Below, piece by piece: positions 1 through 6,207 of a stretch of DNA of 20,271 bases. The DNA lies in assembly GCA_964536215.1 (NCBI GenBank), contig CAZHWT010000024.1, forward strand, positions 1 through 20,271, read 5' to 3'. Both the position numbers and the translations under genes were made by a program. Position 1 is the stretch's first letter. The number at the start of each line of letters is the position of its first letter. The notes under the pieces are model-generated. The model did no database searches. It had not been told where the DNA came from and saw nothing but the letters and a program-made list of their open reading frames with translations. Source of the DNA: CAZHWT01 sp964536215. Lineage in GTDB: Bacteria > Patescibacteriota > CAZHWT01.

Positions 1-17
1 GGTGAAGGGAAAGAATG

Positions 18-41
18 AGAGCGCCTACAGACAGGCGCTCT
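18..41 (-). terminator. Intrinsic terminator after the 178-aa hypothetical gene
   Basis: A stem of GAGCGCCT paired with AGGCGCTC around a 6-nt loop lies just past the TAG stop of the minus-strand gene. The minus strand then reads CATTCTTTCCC, a weak T-rich tail. Confidence 0.6.
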
Positions 42-50
42 TGATACTGG

Positions 51-587
51 CTAGGCTGATTGGTTAAGGAACCCGTCCAGGTCGAGGATAGCCTCGCAAA
101 AATCATGATGTACTTGGGGCTCTTCTAATTGTTGCCGGTTGTGTTTGCACTGGGGCCAAAAGCCGATGATGCTGACCAGCATCTGGCGTAGGCTTGTTTC
201 AGTGTAACAAGTGGCAGCAGCAGCAAAGCAATGAGCTGCAGCATGAGCCTTGATGCTGGCCAAGCTGTTTTGGCAACAGTGAATGATCGAAATGCCACTA
301 CTTGCACAATTCAGCCGATGGAAGCTCCAAGCGGGGTCATCTACGTGCCGCTGACGAATAGTTTCCAAGCACTTCTGGAGTGTTTTGACAGCGGCGGTAA
401 TGTCCTCGCGTCGCTGCTCCCGACTGATCCGCTCTTGGCGCTGCTCAGGCGTTTCGTTGCGGACGGGCTTATAGGCGTCATGTGTAAGACCGTCCGATTT
501 GAGACTCCCCCACGGTCGGCCAATGCCTATGTCGCTTGGATTAACGGTCATGGCTCGGGTCAGACCTTCCGCAGCTCTAGCAACCAT
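51..587 (-). CDS. Hypothetical helical protein, WP-motif family member 1 (178 aa)
   Basis: No known family is recognised. The N-terminal ~55 residues are polar and probably disordered. The rest looks alpha-helical, with several Cys and His residues in the middle (around residues 95-125). The C-terminal end carries an FWP motif followed about 15 residues on by EPQVHHDF. The 119-aa gene at 708-1067 has HWP followed by EPQVRRDL at the equivalent place, so the two are probably diverged paralogues. The ATG is chosen because GAGGGAG lies 6 nt upstream. A candidate promoter (635-662) and a terminator (18-41) make it a single-gene unit. An overlapping plus-strand ORF (231-605) was rejected because it has none of these signals. 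Function unknown. Confidence 0.7.
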   Translation of the reverse strand: MVARAAEGLTRAMTVNPSDIGIGRPWGSLKSDGLTHDAYKPVRNETPEQRQERISREQRREDITAAVKTLQKCLETIRQRHVDDPAWSFHRLNCASSGISIIHCCQNSLASIKAHAAAHCFAAAATCYTETSLRQMLVSIIGFWPQCKHNRQQLEEPQVHHDFCEAILDLDGFLNQSA

Positions 588-634
588 GTTGTACTCCCTC
601 TATGACTTGCCACACCTCAAATCAGGTAGGCACT

Positions 635-662
635 AGTGTACCAGATGTTGCTGTAATTTCAA
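635..662 (-). promoter_or_regulatory. Candidate promoter for the 178-aa gene
   Basis: On the minus strand TTGAAA is followed 16 bp later by TACACT. The -35 lies in the tail of the upstream gene's terminator (669-690), so the two signals are fused. Confidence 0.45.
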
Positions 663-668
663 GAGAGA

Positions 669-690
669 TAGAGCACCTTGGGGTGCTCTA
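669..690 (-). terminator. Intrinsic terminator after the 119-aa hypothetical gene
   Basis: A perfect 9-bp stem TAGAGCACC/GGTGCTCTA with a 4-nt loop is followed on the minus strand by TCTCTCTTG. It sits 18 nt past the TAG stop. Confidence 0.7.
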
Positions 691-707
691 GGGTGACGGC
701 GATGGGC

Positions 708-1067
708 CTAGATTGGTGAGGTTAGCAGCGCCTGCAGGTAGTCAGAAGAGGCCAAAAGGTCTCGCCTAACTTGTGGCTCTGCCCATCGAAACCAGCCGCG
801 GCGGGGCCAATGTCCCTTTAATAATTTAACGACACTGATAATCTCGTTGCAGTGCTCTAAAACTACCAGGCGTTGTTGCGGTTGCCCTAAATGCTCTATG
901 GCATCAAGTGATTGTTGAGCCCCTCTGATGCTCACTTTAGCAATAGCTGCATTATGTGGTGCATAGTGTTCAAACACTTTCAGCGTGTCGCCTAGGGCTA
1001 GCCTAACCGCTTGAATCGTTTTTGCATAATCCACCTCTAAACGGCTGTCAGGGTCTGGACTGGTCAT
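708..1067 (-). CDS. Hypothetical helical protein, WP-motif family member 2 (119 aa)
   Basis: No known family is recognised. The start is set at the ATG at 1067, which has AGGGAG 6 nt upstream. A longer reading from 1142 would begin inside the promoter. The protein looks all-helical. Its C-terminal third contains HWPRRGW and then EPQVRRDLLASSDYL, closely matching the arrangement in the 178-aa neighbour. Two more small genes (1175-1480 and 1899-2327) also have a WP near the C-terminus after a Leu-rich helix. The gene has a near-consensus promoter (1113-1142) and its own terminator (669-690), so it is probably monocistronic. Function unknown; a structural or partner-binding helical bundle is a guess. 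Confidence 0.72.
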   Translation of the reverse strand: MTSPDPDSRLEVDYAKTIQAVRLALGDTLKVFEHYAPHNAAIAKVSIRGAQQSLDAIEHLGQPQQRLVVLEHCNEIISVVKLLKGHWPRRGWFRWAEPQVRRDLLASSDYLQALLTSPI

Positions 1068-1112
1068 TTTTTGCTCCCTCTGTTTATGACTATGTCTGCC
1101 TTGAACGACAGG

Positions 1113-1142
1113 ATTATAGCAAATGACTGGTTGTTTATACAA
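1113..1142 (-). promoter_or_regulatory. Sigma70-type promoter for the 119-aa gene
   Basis: TTGTAT, an 18-bp spacer ending in TGC, then a perfect TATAAT on the minus strand. The -35 is part of the T-tract (TTATTTTTG) of the upstream terminator at 1149-1171. Confidence 0.7.
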
Positions 1143-1148
1143 AAATAA

Positions 1149-1171
1149 GGAGCGCTAAAAGTAAGCGCTCC
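1149..1171 (-). terminator. Intrinsic terminator after the 101-aa hypothetical gene
   Basis: A perfect 8-bp stem GGAGCGCT/AGCGCTCC with a 7-nt loop is followed on the minus strand by TTATTTTTG. It lies 3 nt past the TAA stop. Confidence 0.8.
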
Positions 1172-1174
1172 AGA

Positions 1175-1480
1175 TTAGCAGCCAAAAAGAGGCGGTATGT
1201 CTTTGATGTCTTGCTGCAGATTGGGCCAAGCTTTGACTCTACGGAGTAGGTTGGCGGCTCCATAGAGCAAGGTGGCGGATTTTAGCAGATTACGCTGCTC
1301 AAACTCGGTTGAAGCCGCAGCAAGGATAACTACCGCTGTGGCGGCCGCCTTGGATGCGGCAGTGCTTTGACCGGATCGTTTGAGCAAGCGACGCTGGACC
1401 TTGTCTATGTCCCGTTCTATTTCACGAACCCTAATCCGACTAAGCGTACCACTCCTCTGCCGCACTGCATGGTCAATCAT
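1175..1480 (-). CDS. Hypothetical Ala/Leu-rich helical protein, WP-motif family member 3 (101 aa)
   Basis: No known family is recognised. The ATG at 1480 is preceded by TAGGAGA about 9 nt upstream. The N-terminal half is basic and helical. Residues ~40-55 are an Ala-rich stretch, too short and too mixed to be a convincing membrane segment. A Leu-rich helix (LLKSATLLYGAANLLRR) then leads into AWP near residue 85. That pattern, Leu-rich helix then WP, is shared with the neighbouring small genes and suggests a common origin, though the rest has diverged strongly. The gene ends at a clear terminator (1149-1171). No good promoter was found upstream. Function unknown. Confidence 0.65.
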   Translation of the reverse strand: MIDHAVRQRSGTLSRIRVREIERDIDKVQRRLLKRSGQSTAASKAAATAVVILAAASTEFEQRNLLKSATLLYGAANLLRRVKAWPNLQQDIKDIPPLFGC

Positions 1481-1898
1481 GGCTTCATCTCTCCTAGTAA
1501 AAGGCTGCGATCTGATATGAACTTACCATGATACGGAAGCGAGGACAAGTACAGGATTGCTTAAGATTAAAAATGTTGGGCTAGGATAAGATACGAGTTT
1601 GAGAACTACAAAATTCGTCCTTGCGAGCACAATCGAGGTAGTCTATCAATGAGTCGTCTCGGGAAGGCCGTCGCGTTGCTTTAACTCCTCCAGCCAGAGG
1701 CCGACATGCACGCAATGACAGCCAGCGAAGGATTGTTACACTTGCATCTTGTGCCTTTTGTCTTCTGTCGCAACAGTAGTTTGGTGGTGCCTGAAAAGAT
1801 GATGAGAATTATGAGAGCAACTCTATGATGTACTCGACTGGCGGTAAAAGTTAAAAAATTGGACGGATCACTGCTGGAGTGCTCCGCCCGGTGATCGG
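1481..1898. other. 418-bp gene-free stretch with a degraded hairpin repeat
   Basis: No convincing ORF lies here. At about 1617-1735 are fragments such as CCTTGCGAGCACAATCG on plus and GTCATTGCGTGC on minus. These resemble the GTCATTGCGAGC...GCAATC type of dispersed extragenic hairpin seen in many bacterial genomes. The word GCCAGAGGCCGACA (1693-1706) belongs to a small hairpin family seen elsewhere in the window. The left edge holds the terminator of the 142-aa gene. Confidence 0.5.
1853..1896 (-). terminator. Intrinsic terminator after the 142-aa hypothetical gene
   Basis: GATCAC (1866-1871) pairs with GTGATC (1891-1896) around a G+C-rich inner hairpin (GGAG/CTCC). On the minus strand six T's follow (1858-1853). 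Confidence 0.65.
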
Positions 1899-2327
1899 TT
1901 AGCTGCTGGCTACCGCAAGATAGTCGTAGAAGGTCAGCAGCTCCTCGAAGTCGATCATAAGCGAGCTATACATCTGCCTCGACATCTCTTGTCGTTCGCC
2001 TTGCCCTGCCCTGTTCGGCCAGAGAATCATGGCTGATTGTACGTGGCGAATTCCCTTTTTGAGCGAAAGTAGACTTTCTGCGAGTTTGGACTTGGTAAAG
2101 TAGTGTTTGGCTCGTCGAAGATTCTCGACGGCAGATTGAAACGGCTCTTGACAGCAATAGATGCCATTATCAAGCAGCCACCTATTCACTTCCTTGATGG
2201 TCTTGATGGCCCGGTTTACTTTAGTGTTCCACCTTTGCTGACGCCTCTCTTTGGATAATGCCTGGTCAAAATCAATCAGGCTGGCAGCATTGTGCCTAAA
2301 CGCCTCAGCCACATCTCGTCCGCGCAT
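1899..2327 (-). CDS. Hypothetical helical protein, WP-motif family member 4 (142 aa)
   Basis: No known family is recognised. The ATG at 2327 has AGAAGG 7 nt upstream. The sequence predicts several amphipathic helices. The segment LAESLLSLKKGIRHVQ followed by LWP (around residue 103) matches the helix-then-WP layout of the three small genes at 51-1480. An acidic C-terminal helix (IDFEELLTFYDYL) parallels the terminal helices of the 178- and 119-aa proteins. It is flanked by an extended -10 promoter candidate (2365-2373) and a hairpin terminator, so it is a separate transcription unit from rseP just upstream of it. Function unknown. Confidence 0.7.
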   Translation of the reverse strand: MRGRDVAEAFRHNAASLIDFDQALSKERRQQRWNTKVNRAIKTIKEVNRWLLDNGIYCCQEPFQSAVENLRRAKHYFTKSKLAESLLSLKKGIRHVQSAMILWPNRAGQGERQEMSRQMYSSLMIDFEELLTFYDYLAVASS

Positions 2328-2364
2328 GGTTTTTCCTTCTGATAACAGCGAATACGTCCGGCGG

Positions 2365-2373
2365 ATTGTAGCA
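2365..2373 (-). promoter_or_regulatory. Extended -10 element for the 142-aa gene
   Basis: TGCTACAAT on the minus strand fits the TGnTATAAT extended -10 consensus. The -35 region is poor (TTACGC at 17 bp). Confidence 0.4.
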
Positions 2374-2401
2374 TGCTTGCTTCTGTGGCGTAACTCTTGG
2401 A

Positions 2402-3490
2402 CTATGAAAGCAATTTGGTGATATCTGAGAAGGTGATGAGGACGATGAGGGCTAGCAGGACGAGCATGCCGATGGTGTGGGCCCAGCGTTCGACGTCTTG
2501 GTTGACTTTGCGGCGGGTGACCGCCTCGATGGCGACGAAGAGTAAGCGACCACCGTCTAGGGCTGGGAACGGTAAGACGTTGACGACAGCTAGGTTAACG
2601 CTAATCAGACCGGCAAAGTACAAGACATATTGCCAGCCCAAGCTGCGAGCTTGACCAAGAATGGAGGCGATGCCGACTGGACCGGCGACATCGTTAGGGA
2701 CGGTGCCGTGGCCGGCTTGGTTAATCATATTGCCCAAGCCTTCGATGATTTGCCAGGCAAAAATGCCGGCTTGTTTAAACCCTTCGATAGGCGCTTGGTA
2801 GAAGGGATATTTTTCTGTCTTTTCAACAAAGGTTTCGGCTCCGAGCGTTACGCCCATGGCGCCATGGCCGGCGGGCGGATCTTGACGAGGCGTGAGAGAA
2901 ACGTCCTTGGTTTGGCCGTCGTGTTGAATGGTTAAGGTAATCTCTTGGCCCTCTAGCTTGGCTACGCCTTCTGAGAAGCTGGGTTTGACGTCGTTAAAGG
3001 CGGTGCCATTAAGCGCCATAATTTTGTCGCCAGTTTTAAGGCCAGCAGCGGCAGCTGGTGAGTCAGCGTCAACTTTTTCGATAGTGGGAGTAATACGGGC
3101 GTTGTAGACTGGCAGACCGGCCGTAAAAACGACGGAAAACAAAATTGCGCCTAATATGAGGTTGGCGATAACGCCGGCCAGCAAGACGGCTGTACGGGCC
3201 CATTTGGACTTATTGAGGAACATGCGGTGACTGTCGTCGTCTTTTTTGTTTTTCCTCACGCTGACGCCATCCGGAGTTTCACCGTACATGCGGACAAAGC
3301 CGCCGATTGGTAGCAGGTTGATGGTGTACTCTGTTTCGCCATATTTTTTACCCCAAATTTTAGGCGGCAACCCCAGGCCGAACTCTTCAACCTTTATGCC
3401 CATCTTGCGAGCCACAAAGAAGTGTCCGGCCTCGTGAATGAGGACCAAGATGGAGAGCATGATGATGAAGATGAGGATGGTGAGGAACAT
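2402..3490 (-). CDS. rseP: RseP/YaeL-like site-2 zinc metalloprotease with PDZ domain (362 aa)
   Basis: An intramembrane protease of family M50 that cleaves membrane proteins within the bilayer. In other bacteria it activates envelope stress responses and clears signal-peptide remnants. The catalytic HEAGH is at residues 19-23 in the first membrane helix. The second metal-binding motif NxxPxPxLDGG is at about 304-314. A PDZ domain lies between, near residues 130-210 (DSPAAAAGLKTGDKIMALNG). Further hydrophobic helices are at ~100-120 and at the C-terminus. It has one PDZ domain, against two in the 450-aa E. coli RseP. The start is the only one that keeps the HExxH helix. No SD is visible; a 7-bp-periodic AT-rich array (3490-3629) separates it from frr. 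A second, PDZ-less M50 protease is encoded at 19075-19707. Confidence 0.93.
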   Translation of the reverse strand: MFLTILIFIIMLSILVLIHEAGHFFVARKMGIKVEEFGLGLPPKIWGKKYGETEYTINLLPIGGFVRMYGETPDGVSVRKNKKDDDSHRMFLNKSKWARTAVLLAGVIANLILGAILFSVVFTAGLPVYNARITPTIEKVDADSPAAAAGLKTGDKIMALNGTAFNDVKPSFSEGVAKLEGQEITLTIQHDGQTKDVSLTPRQDPPAGHGAMGVTLGAETFVEKTEKYPFYQAPIEGFKQAGIFAWQIIEGLGNMINQAGHGTVPNDVAGPVGIASILGQARSLGWQYVLYFAGLISVNLAVVNVLPFPALDGGRLLFVAIEAVTRRKVNQDVERWAHTIGMLVLLALIVLITFSDITKLLS

Positions 3491-3495
3491 GGGGA

Positions 3496-3629
3496 TGAGA
3501 AAGTTAGAAATTAGAAACTTGAAATACGAAACAAGTAAGAAATTGGGAAATAGGAAAAACTTATGCTTATTTTTTAGTTTCGAGTTTTATATTTGTTTCG
3601 TTTTTCTGATTTTATCTATTCAGATTTAT
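3496..3629. repeat. Degenerate GAAAnnn heptamer array between rseP and frr
   Basis: Units such as GAAATTA, GAAACTT, GAAATAC, GAAATTG and GGAAATA recur at about 7 bp. A 9-bp inverted repeat, ACGAAACAA (3526-3534) and TTGTTTCGT (3593-3601), links the two halves. The same words reappear at 6012-6075 and 17021-17127. Confidence 0.7.
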
Positions 3630-4187
3630 TTACATTTTGAGTAAGTCTTGTTCTTTGGTGGCGGCTAGGGTTTCGATTTGTTTGTTGGAAGAGTCGACAA
3701 TCTCTTGGACTCGCTTTTCGAAGCCTAGCTGTTCATCTTGGCTGATTTGACTGTCTTCTTTGGCTTTTTTGAGGGCGGTAAAGGCTTCTTGGCGAACGTT
3801 ACGGATAGAAACCTTAGCGGCTTCGGCTTTTTGGCCGACTAGCTTAACCATTTCTTGACGACGCTCTTGGGTGAGTGGCGGTAAGGGTAAGCGGATAATG
3901 GTGCCATCAACGATGGGGTTGAGGTTTAGATCAGAAGTGCGGACGGCGTTGGCGATGGTGCCAGCGATCGAAGCATCGTAAGGCTGAACGACTAATAGTC
4001 CGGCTTCGGGAGCAGTAATTGAAGCTAGCTCCTGCAATTTCATATGAGCACCGTACGCCTCGACGGCCAAGTTCTCGATTAGGCTTGGGTTGGCGCGGCC
4101 GGTGCGAATGGTGCCGAGTTCGCGTTCAAAGGCTTCTAGGCTAGATTGGGTTTTTTGTTTGGCTTGTTGAATAACTTGATCGGACAT
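3630..4187 (-). CDS. frr: Ribosome recycling factor (185 aa)
   Basis: Splits post-termination ribosomes together with EF-G. The length equals the family norm (about 185 aa). Recognisable blocks are ELGTIRTGRANPSL (residues ~24-37), where the conserved Arg-rich helix contacts rRNA, ITAPEAGLLVVQPYD in the beta-rich domain II, and the paired long helices of domain I (LPPLTQERRQEMVKLV and the acidic C-terminal helix). No SD precedes the ATG. Instead the leader is a GAACCTA tandem array directly after a good promoter (4234-4262). It follows tsf on the same strand, but pyrH, which usually sits between them, is missing. Confidence 0.97.
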   Translation of the reverse strand: MSDQVIQQAKQKTQSSLEAFERELGTIRTGRANPSLIENLAVEAYGAHMKLQELASITAPEAGLLVVQPYDASIAGTIANAVRTSDLNLNPIVDGTIIRLPLPPLTQERRQEMVKLVGQKAEAAKVSIRNVRQEAFTALKKAKEDSQISQDEQLGFEKRVQEIVDSSNKQIETLAATKEQDLLKM

Positions 4188-4192
4188 AAAAA

Positions 4193-4227
4193 GGTTCTAG
4201 GTTCTAGGTTCTAGGTTCTAGGTTTCA
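4193..4227. repeat. Tandem heptamer array GGTTCTA x4 plus one degenerate unit
   Basis: Four exact GGTTCTA copies (4193-4220) and a fifth variant GGTTTCA. On the minus strand this is the entire predicted 5' UTR of frr, read as GAACCTA repeats with a TAG in each unit. Confidence 0.9.
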
Positions 4228-4233
4228 GACGAG

Positions 4234-4262
4234 ATTATCGCATAGTTGAAGGCTGGTGGCAA
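4234..4262 (-). promoter_or_regulatory. Promoter for frr
   Basis: TTGCCA (5/6 match to TTGACA), 17-bp spacer ending in TGC, then GATAAT on the minus strand. The predicted start at about 4227 falls at the edge of the heptamer array. Confidence 0.6.
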
Positions 4263-4274
4263 AGGGAGTGACTG

Positions 4275-4312
4275 GTTTACGCGTTTACTGGTTGACGTGT
4301 AAACGCGTAAAC
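4275..4312. repeat. Perfect 14-bp inverted repeat between tsf and frr
   Basis: GTTTACGCGTTTAC (4275-4288), a 10-nt loop, then GTAAACGCGTAAAC (4299-4312). The tract also reads as 8-bp units (GTTTACGC, GTTTACTG, GTTGACGT, GTAAACGC). It could fold at the 3' end of the tsf mRNA, but no T-tract follows, so it is not a standard terminator. Confidence 0.85.
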
Positions 4313-4326
4313 GAAGTCGAAGGCTG

Positions 4327-4782
4327 CTATGCTCCTAGTTCGTAGCGGACAAAGCGGCCGATGACGATGTTTTCGCCTAGTTTGGCGATGGCGGCTTTGA
4401 CGAGATCGGAGATTTTTTGGCTAGGGTCTTTAATGAATTCTTGCTCCATTAGGGCTTCGACGTCTTCCGGGCTCATGGCGGCAACCTGCATGGCAATGTT
4501 GCGGCAGAGCTGTTGGAAATCTTCGGTTTTGGCCACAAAGTCGGTTTCGCAGTTAACTTCGACCATGGCACCGATGCGACCATTGTGCAGATAAGCTTCA
4601 ATGACGCCTTGGCTGGTTTCGCGGTCAGCTTTTTTGGCGGCTGAAGCTAGACCTTTTTCTTTGAGCCAGTCTTCGGCTTTGGCCATGTCATTATTGGACT
4701 GCTCTAGCGCATTTTTGGCATCCATAATGCCAGCGCCGGTCTTGGCGCGAAGTTCTTTGATGAGGTCGGTGTTGAGTGGCAT
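4327..4782 (-). CDS. tsf: Elongation factor Ts, short form (151 aa)
   Basis: Guanine-nucleotide exchange factor that recycles EF-Tu. The N-terminal UBA-like domain (residues 1-45, LRAKTGAGIMDAKNAL) is followed by the exchange motif NCETDFVA (TDFVA at ~80-84), which inserts into EF-Tu to displace Mg-GDP. The protein ends with a single core subdomain (GENIVIGRFVRYELGA). At 151 aa it is about half the length of E. coli EF-Ts and below the roughly 196 aa of the Thermus short form, so the second core subdomain and the coiled coil are absent. The start is fixed by GGAGGT 7 nt upstream. It lies downstream of rpsB as in most bacteria. Confidence 0.96.
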   Translation of the reverse strand: MPLNTDLIKELRAKTGAGIMDAKNALEQSNNDMAKAEDWLKEKGLASAAKKADRETSQGVIEAYLHNGRIGAMVEVNCETDFVAKTEDFQQLCRNIAMQVAAMSPEDVEALMEQEFIKDPSQKISDLVKAAIAKLGENIVIGRFVRYELGA

Positions 4783-4969
4783 AAAAATTACCTCCAGGAT
4801 GTTCGTTATACTTGTTGTTTCGTTATTCGTTTATTCGCTCTTCGATTATTTTTATTAGCGATTTACGATTAAGAGGATTTTAGCATGAGTGATGCTGTTT
4901 CCTTTTTTATCTTGTGACTTTGTTTGGCATTTGGACTCTTGTGTCTTGGCCTTTTACTTTCCTACTTGC
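4783..4969. other. rpsB-tsf spacer with octamer repeats and an extended -10 candidate
   Basis: The rpsB stop codon starts an array of AAGTAAGC/AAGTAGGA-type units. Near tsf, CGAATAAACGAATAACGAAAC words occur on the minus strand. TGCTAAAAT (minus, 4877-4885) could be an extended -10 for tsf, and GCAT/ATGC arms of a small inverted repeat flank it. No ORF on either strand looks real. Confidence 0.45.
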
Positions 4970-5959
4970 TTACTTGCTGTCGGCTTTGGCTTGCTTTTTG
5001 GTGCTTTTGGCGTTGGTTTTGCCGGCCTGCTCATCGGCAGCTTTGTCTTTGGCTTTGGACTGCTTGGCTTCTTGCTGGCTAAGAGCCTCTTCAATCATTT
5101 CGGGAGTGTCGGATTCTTCAGATGGTTTTGCCTTGGCTCCGGCCGGCGGAACGGCTTTGTGCTCTTTGGCAGCGGCGGGAATGGCGTCTTGGAGAACGTC
5201 GGGCTCTGGGTCTTGAGTTTCGGGCTTGGTACTGTCAGTTTTGTCGGTCTGAGCTTTAGCGGCTTTGTCTTTGGCTAGTCGCTTGCCCTCTTCGACGGCG
5301 TCGGCCATAGCGGTGACAAATAATTTAATTGATTTAAGCGCATCGTCATTGCCTGGAATGGGATAGTCAATATTGGAAGGATCGCAATTAGTGTCAACAA
5401 CAGCAAACACTGGGATACCGGCCTGCTTGGCCTCGAGAACGGCAATATCTTCCTTGCGAGGGTCAATGACAAACATGGCGTGAGGCAGGCCTTTAAGGTC
5501 AGCTACACCGCCGAGTTGGCGCTCGAGCCGGGCAATCTGGCTGTCAAAGCCGGCCCGCTCTTTTTTGGTGTATTTGTCCAAGTCGCCGTCAGCTCGCTCC
5601 TGCTTAAGAGTTTCTAATTTTTTGAGAGACTTTTTAACAGAGTCAAAGTTGGTTAATAGACCGCCAATCCAGCGTTCAGTCATATACATAACACCAACGC
5701 GCTTAGCTTCTTCGGTAATGATGTGTCGAGCCTGCTTTTTGGTGCCGACAAAAATAATATCCTTGCCGTCAGCGGCGATGTCGCGAATAGCATCCATGGC
5801 TTCTTGGAGCATGGGAGCTGTTTTAGCTAAATCGATAACGTGGACACCGTTACGAGCGGTGAAAATATAGGGTTTCATTTTGGGGTTCCAGCGCTTGGAC
5901 TGGTGACCAAAGTGAACGCCTGCTTCGAGCAGGTCTTTCATAGAAATAGTTTGTGGCAT
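4970..5959 (-). CDS. rpsB: Small ribosomal subunit protein S2 with long charged tail (329 aa)
   Basis: A 30S component needed for late assembly and for S1 docking. The S2 fold covers residues ~1-225: MKDLLEAGVHFGHQ near the N-terminus, FVGTKKQARHII, TERWIGGLLTNF, PHAMFVIDPRKEDIAVLEA and VVDTNCDPSNIDYPIPGNDDA. About 100 residues of Lys/Ala/Glu/Pro-rich low complexity follow, well beyond the ~240 aa of E. coli S2 and presumably disordered. The start at 5959 is chosen because AAGGAGG lies just upstream and the product then begins like other S2 proteins; a reading from 6046 adds 29 unlikely residues. The leader is ~165 nt with a strong promoter. The TAA stop lies inside an octamer array. Confidence 0.96.
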   Translation of the reverse strand: MPQTISMKDLLEAGVHFGHQSKRWNPKMKPYIFTARNGVHVIDLAKTAPMLQEAMDAIRDIAADGKDIIFVGTKKQARHIITEEAKRVGVMYMTERWIGGLLTNFDSVKKSLKKLETLKQERADGDLDKYTKKERAGFDSQIARLERQLGGVADLKGLPHAMFVIDPRKEDIAVLEAKQAGIPVFAVVDTNCDPSNIDYPIPGNDDALKSIKLFVTAMADAVEEGKRLAKDKAAKAQTDKTDSTKPETQDPEPDVLQDAIPAAAKEHKAVPPAGAKAKPSEESDTPEMIEEALSQQEAKQSKAKDKAADEQAGKTNAKSTKKQAKADSK

Positions 5960-6124
5960 AAAAAGCCTCCTTTTTGCTTCCCGGTAGATCGGGACCGCCA
6001 CCCGAGGAAATAAAGCTGAAATTCGAAATACAGAAATTCGAAACAAGTTCGAATAACGAAATAACGAATAACGAAACTTCAGGAGTTTCCGAATTGGGTG
6101 TGAGTATTTTGGTCCTTTTGGACC
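5960..6124 (-). promoter_or_regulatory. Structured 5' leader of rpsB
   Basis: Several hairpins are visible on the minus strand. GGTCC-AAAA-GGACC (6110-6123) lies at the predicted 5' end. GAAACT/AGTTTC is near 6075-6091. TCCCG/CGGGA is at 5979-5994. AAAAAG-GAGG-CTTTTT (5960-5975) places the SD in a 4-nt loop. S2 autoregulates rpsB-tsf through its leader in E. coli; a similar role here is inference. CGAATAA-type heptamers fill the middle (6012-6075). Confidence 0.5.
6012..6075. repeat. GAAATTC / CGAATAA heptamer-octamer array in the rpsB leader
   Basis: Plus-strand units GAAATTC, GAAATACA, GAAATTC, GAAACAAG, then CGAATAA, CGAAATAA, CGAATAA, CGAAAC. The word GAAACAAG also occurs at 3528-3535 and related words at 17040-17060. 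Confidence 0.75.
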
Positions 6125-6130
6125 AGAGGT

Positions 6131-6159
6131 TTTATAGCACAGATAGACTGAAGCGTCAA
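6131..6159 (-). promoter_or_regulatory. Strong sigma70 promoter for rpsB-tsf
   Basis: TTGACG, exactly 17 bp, then TATAAA preceded by TGC (extended -10) on the minus strand. The predicted start (~6124) coincides with the GGTCC/GGACC hairpin. The -35 overlaps the T-rich tail of the terminator at 6169-6199. Confidence 0.8.
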
Positions 6160-6168
6160 TAAAAGAAT

Positions 6169-6199
6169 CGCCTCAGGTTGCGTACTGCAAGCTGAGGCG
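6169..6199 (-). terminator. Intrinsic terminator after the Pro-rich secreted protein gene
   Basis: CGCCTCAG/CTGAGGCG plus inner TTGC/GCAA with one mismatch, 5-nt loop, followed on the minus strand by ATTCTTTTATT. Confidence 0.8.
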
Positions 6200-6207
6200 C
6201 GCATTGT

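Noticed and set aside
231..605. 124-aa plus-strand ORF
   Set aside because: It lies antisense to the 178-aa minus-strand gene, which has an SD, promoter and terminator; the plus ORF has none.
4193..4227. CRISPR-like repeat array
   Set aside because: Units are 7 bp and directly abutting, with no spacers; no cas genes are present in the window.
4889..5278. 129-aa Gly/Phe-rich plus-strand ORF
   Set aside because: It is the antisense shadow of the Lys/Ala-rich rpsB tail; its composition follows directly from the complementary codons.
5959..6046. Longer rpsB start adding 29 residues
   Set aside because: The start at 5959 has a strong SD and begins like other S2 proteins; the extension is encoded by repeat-array sequence.
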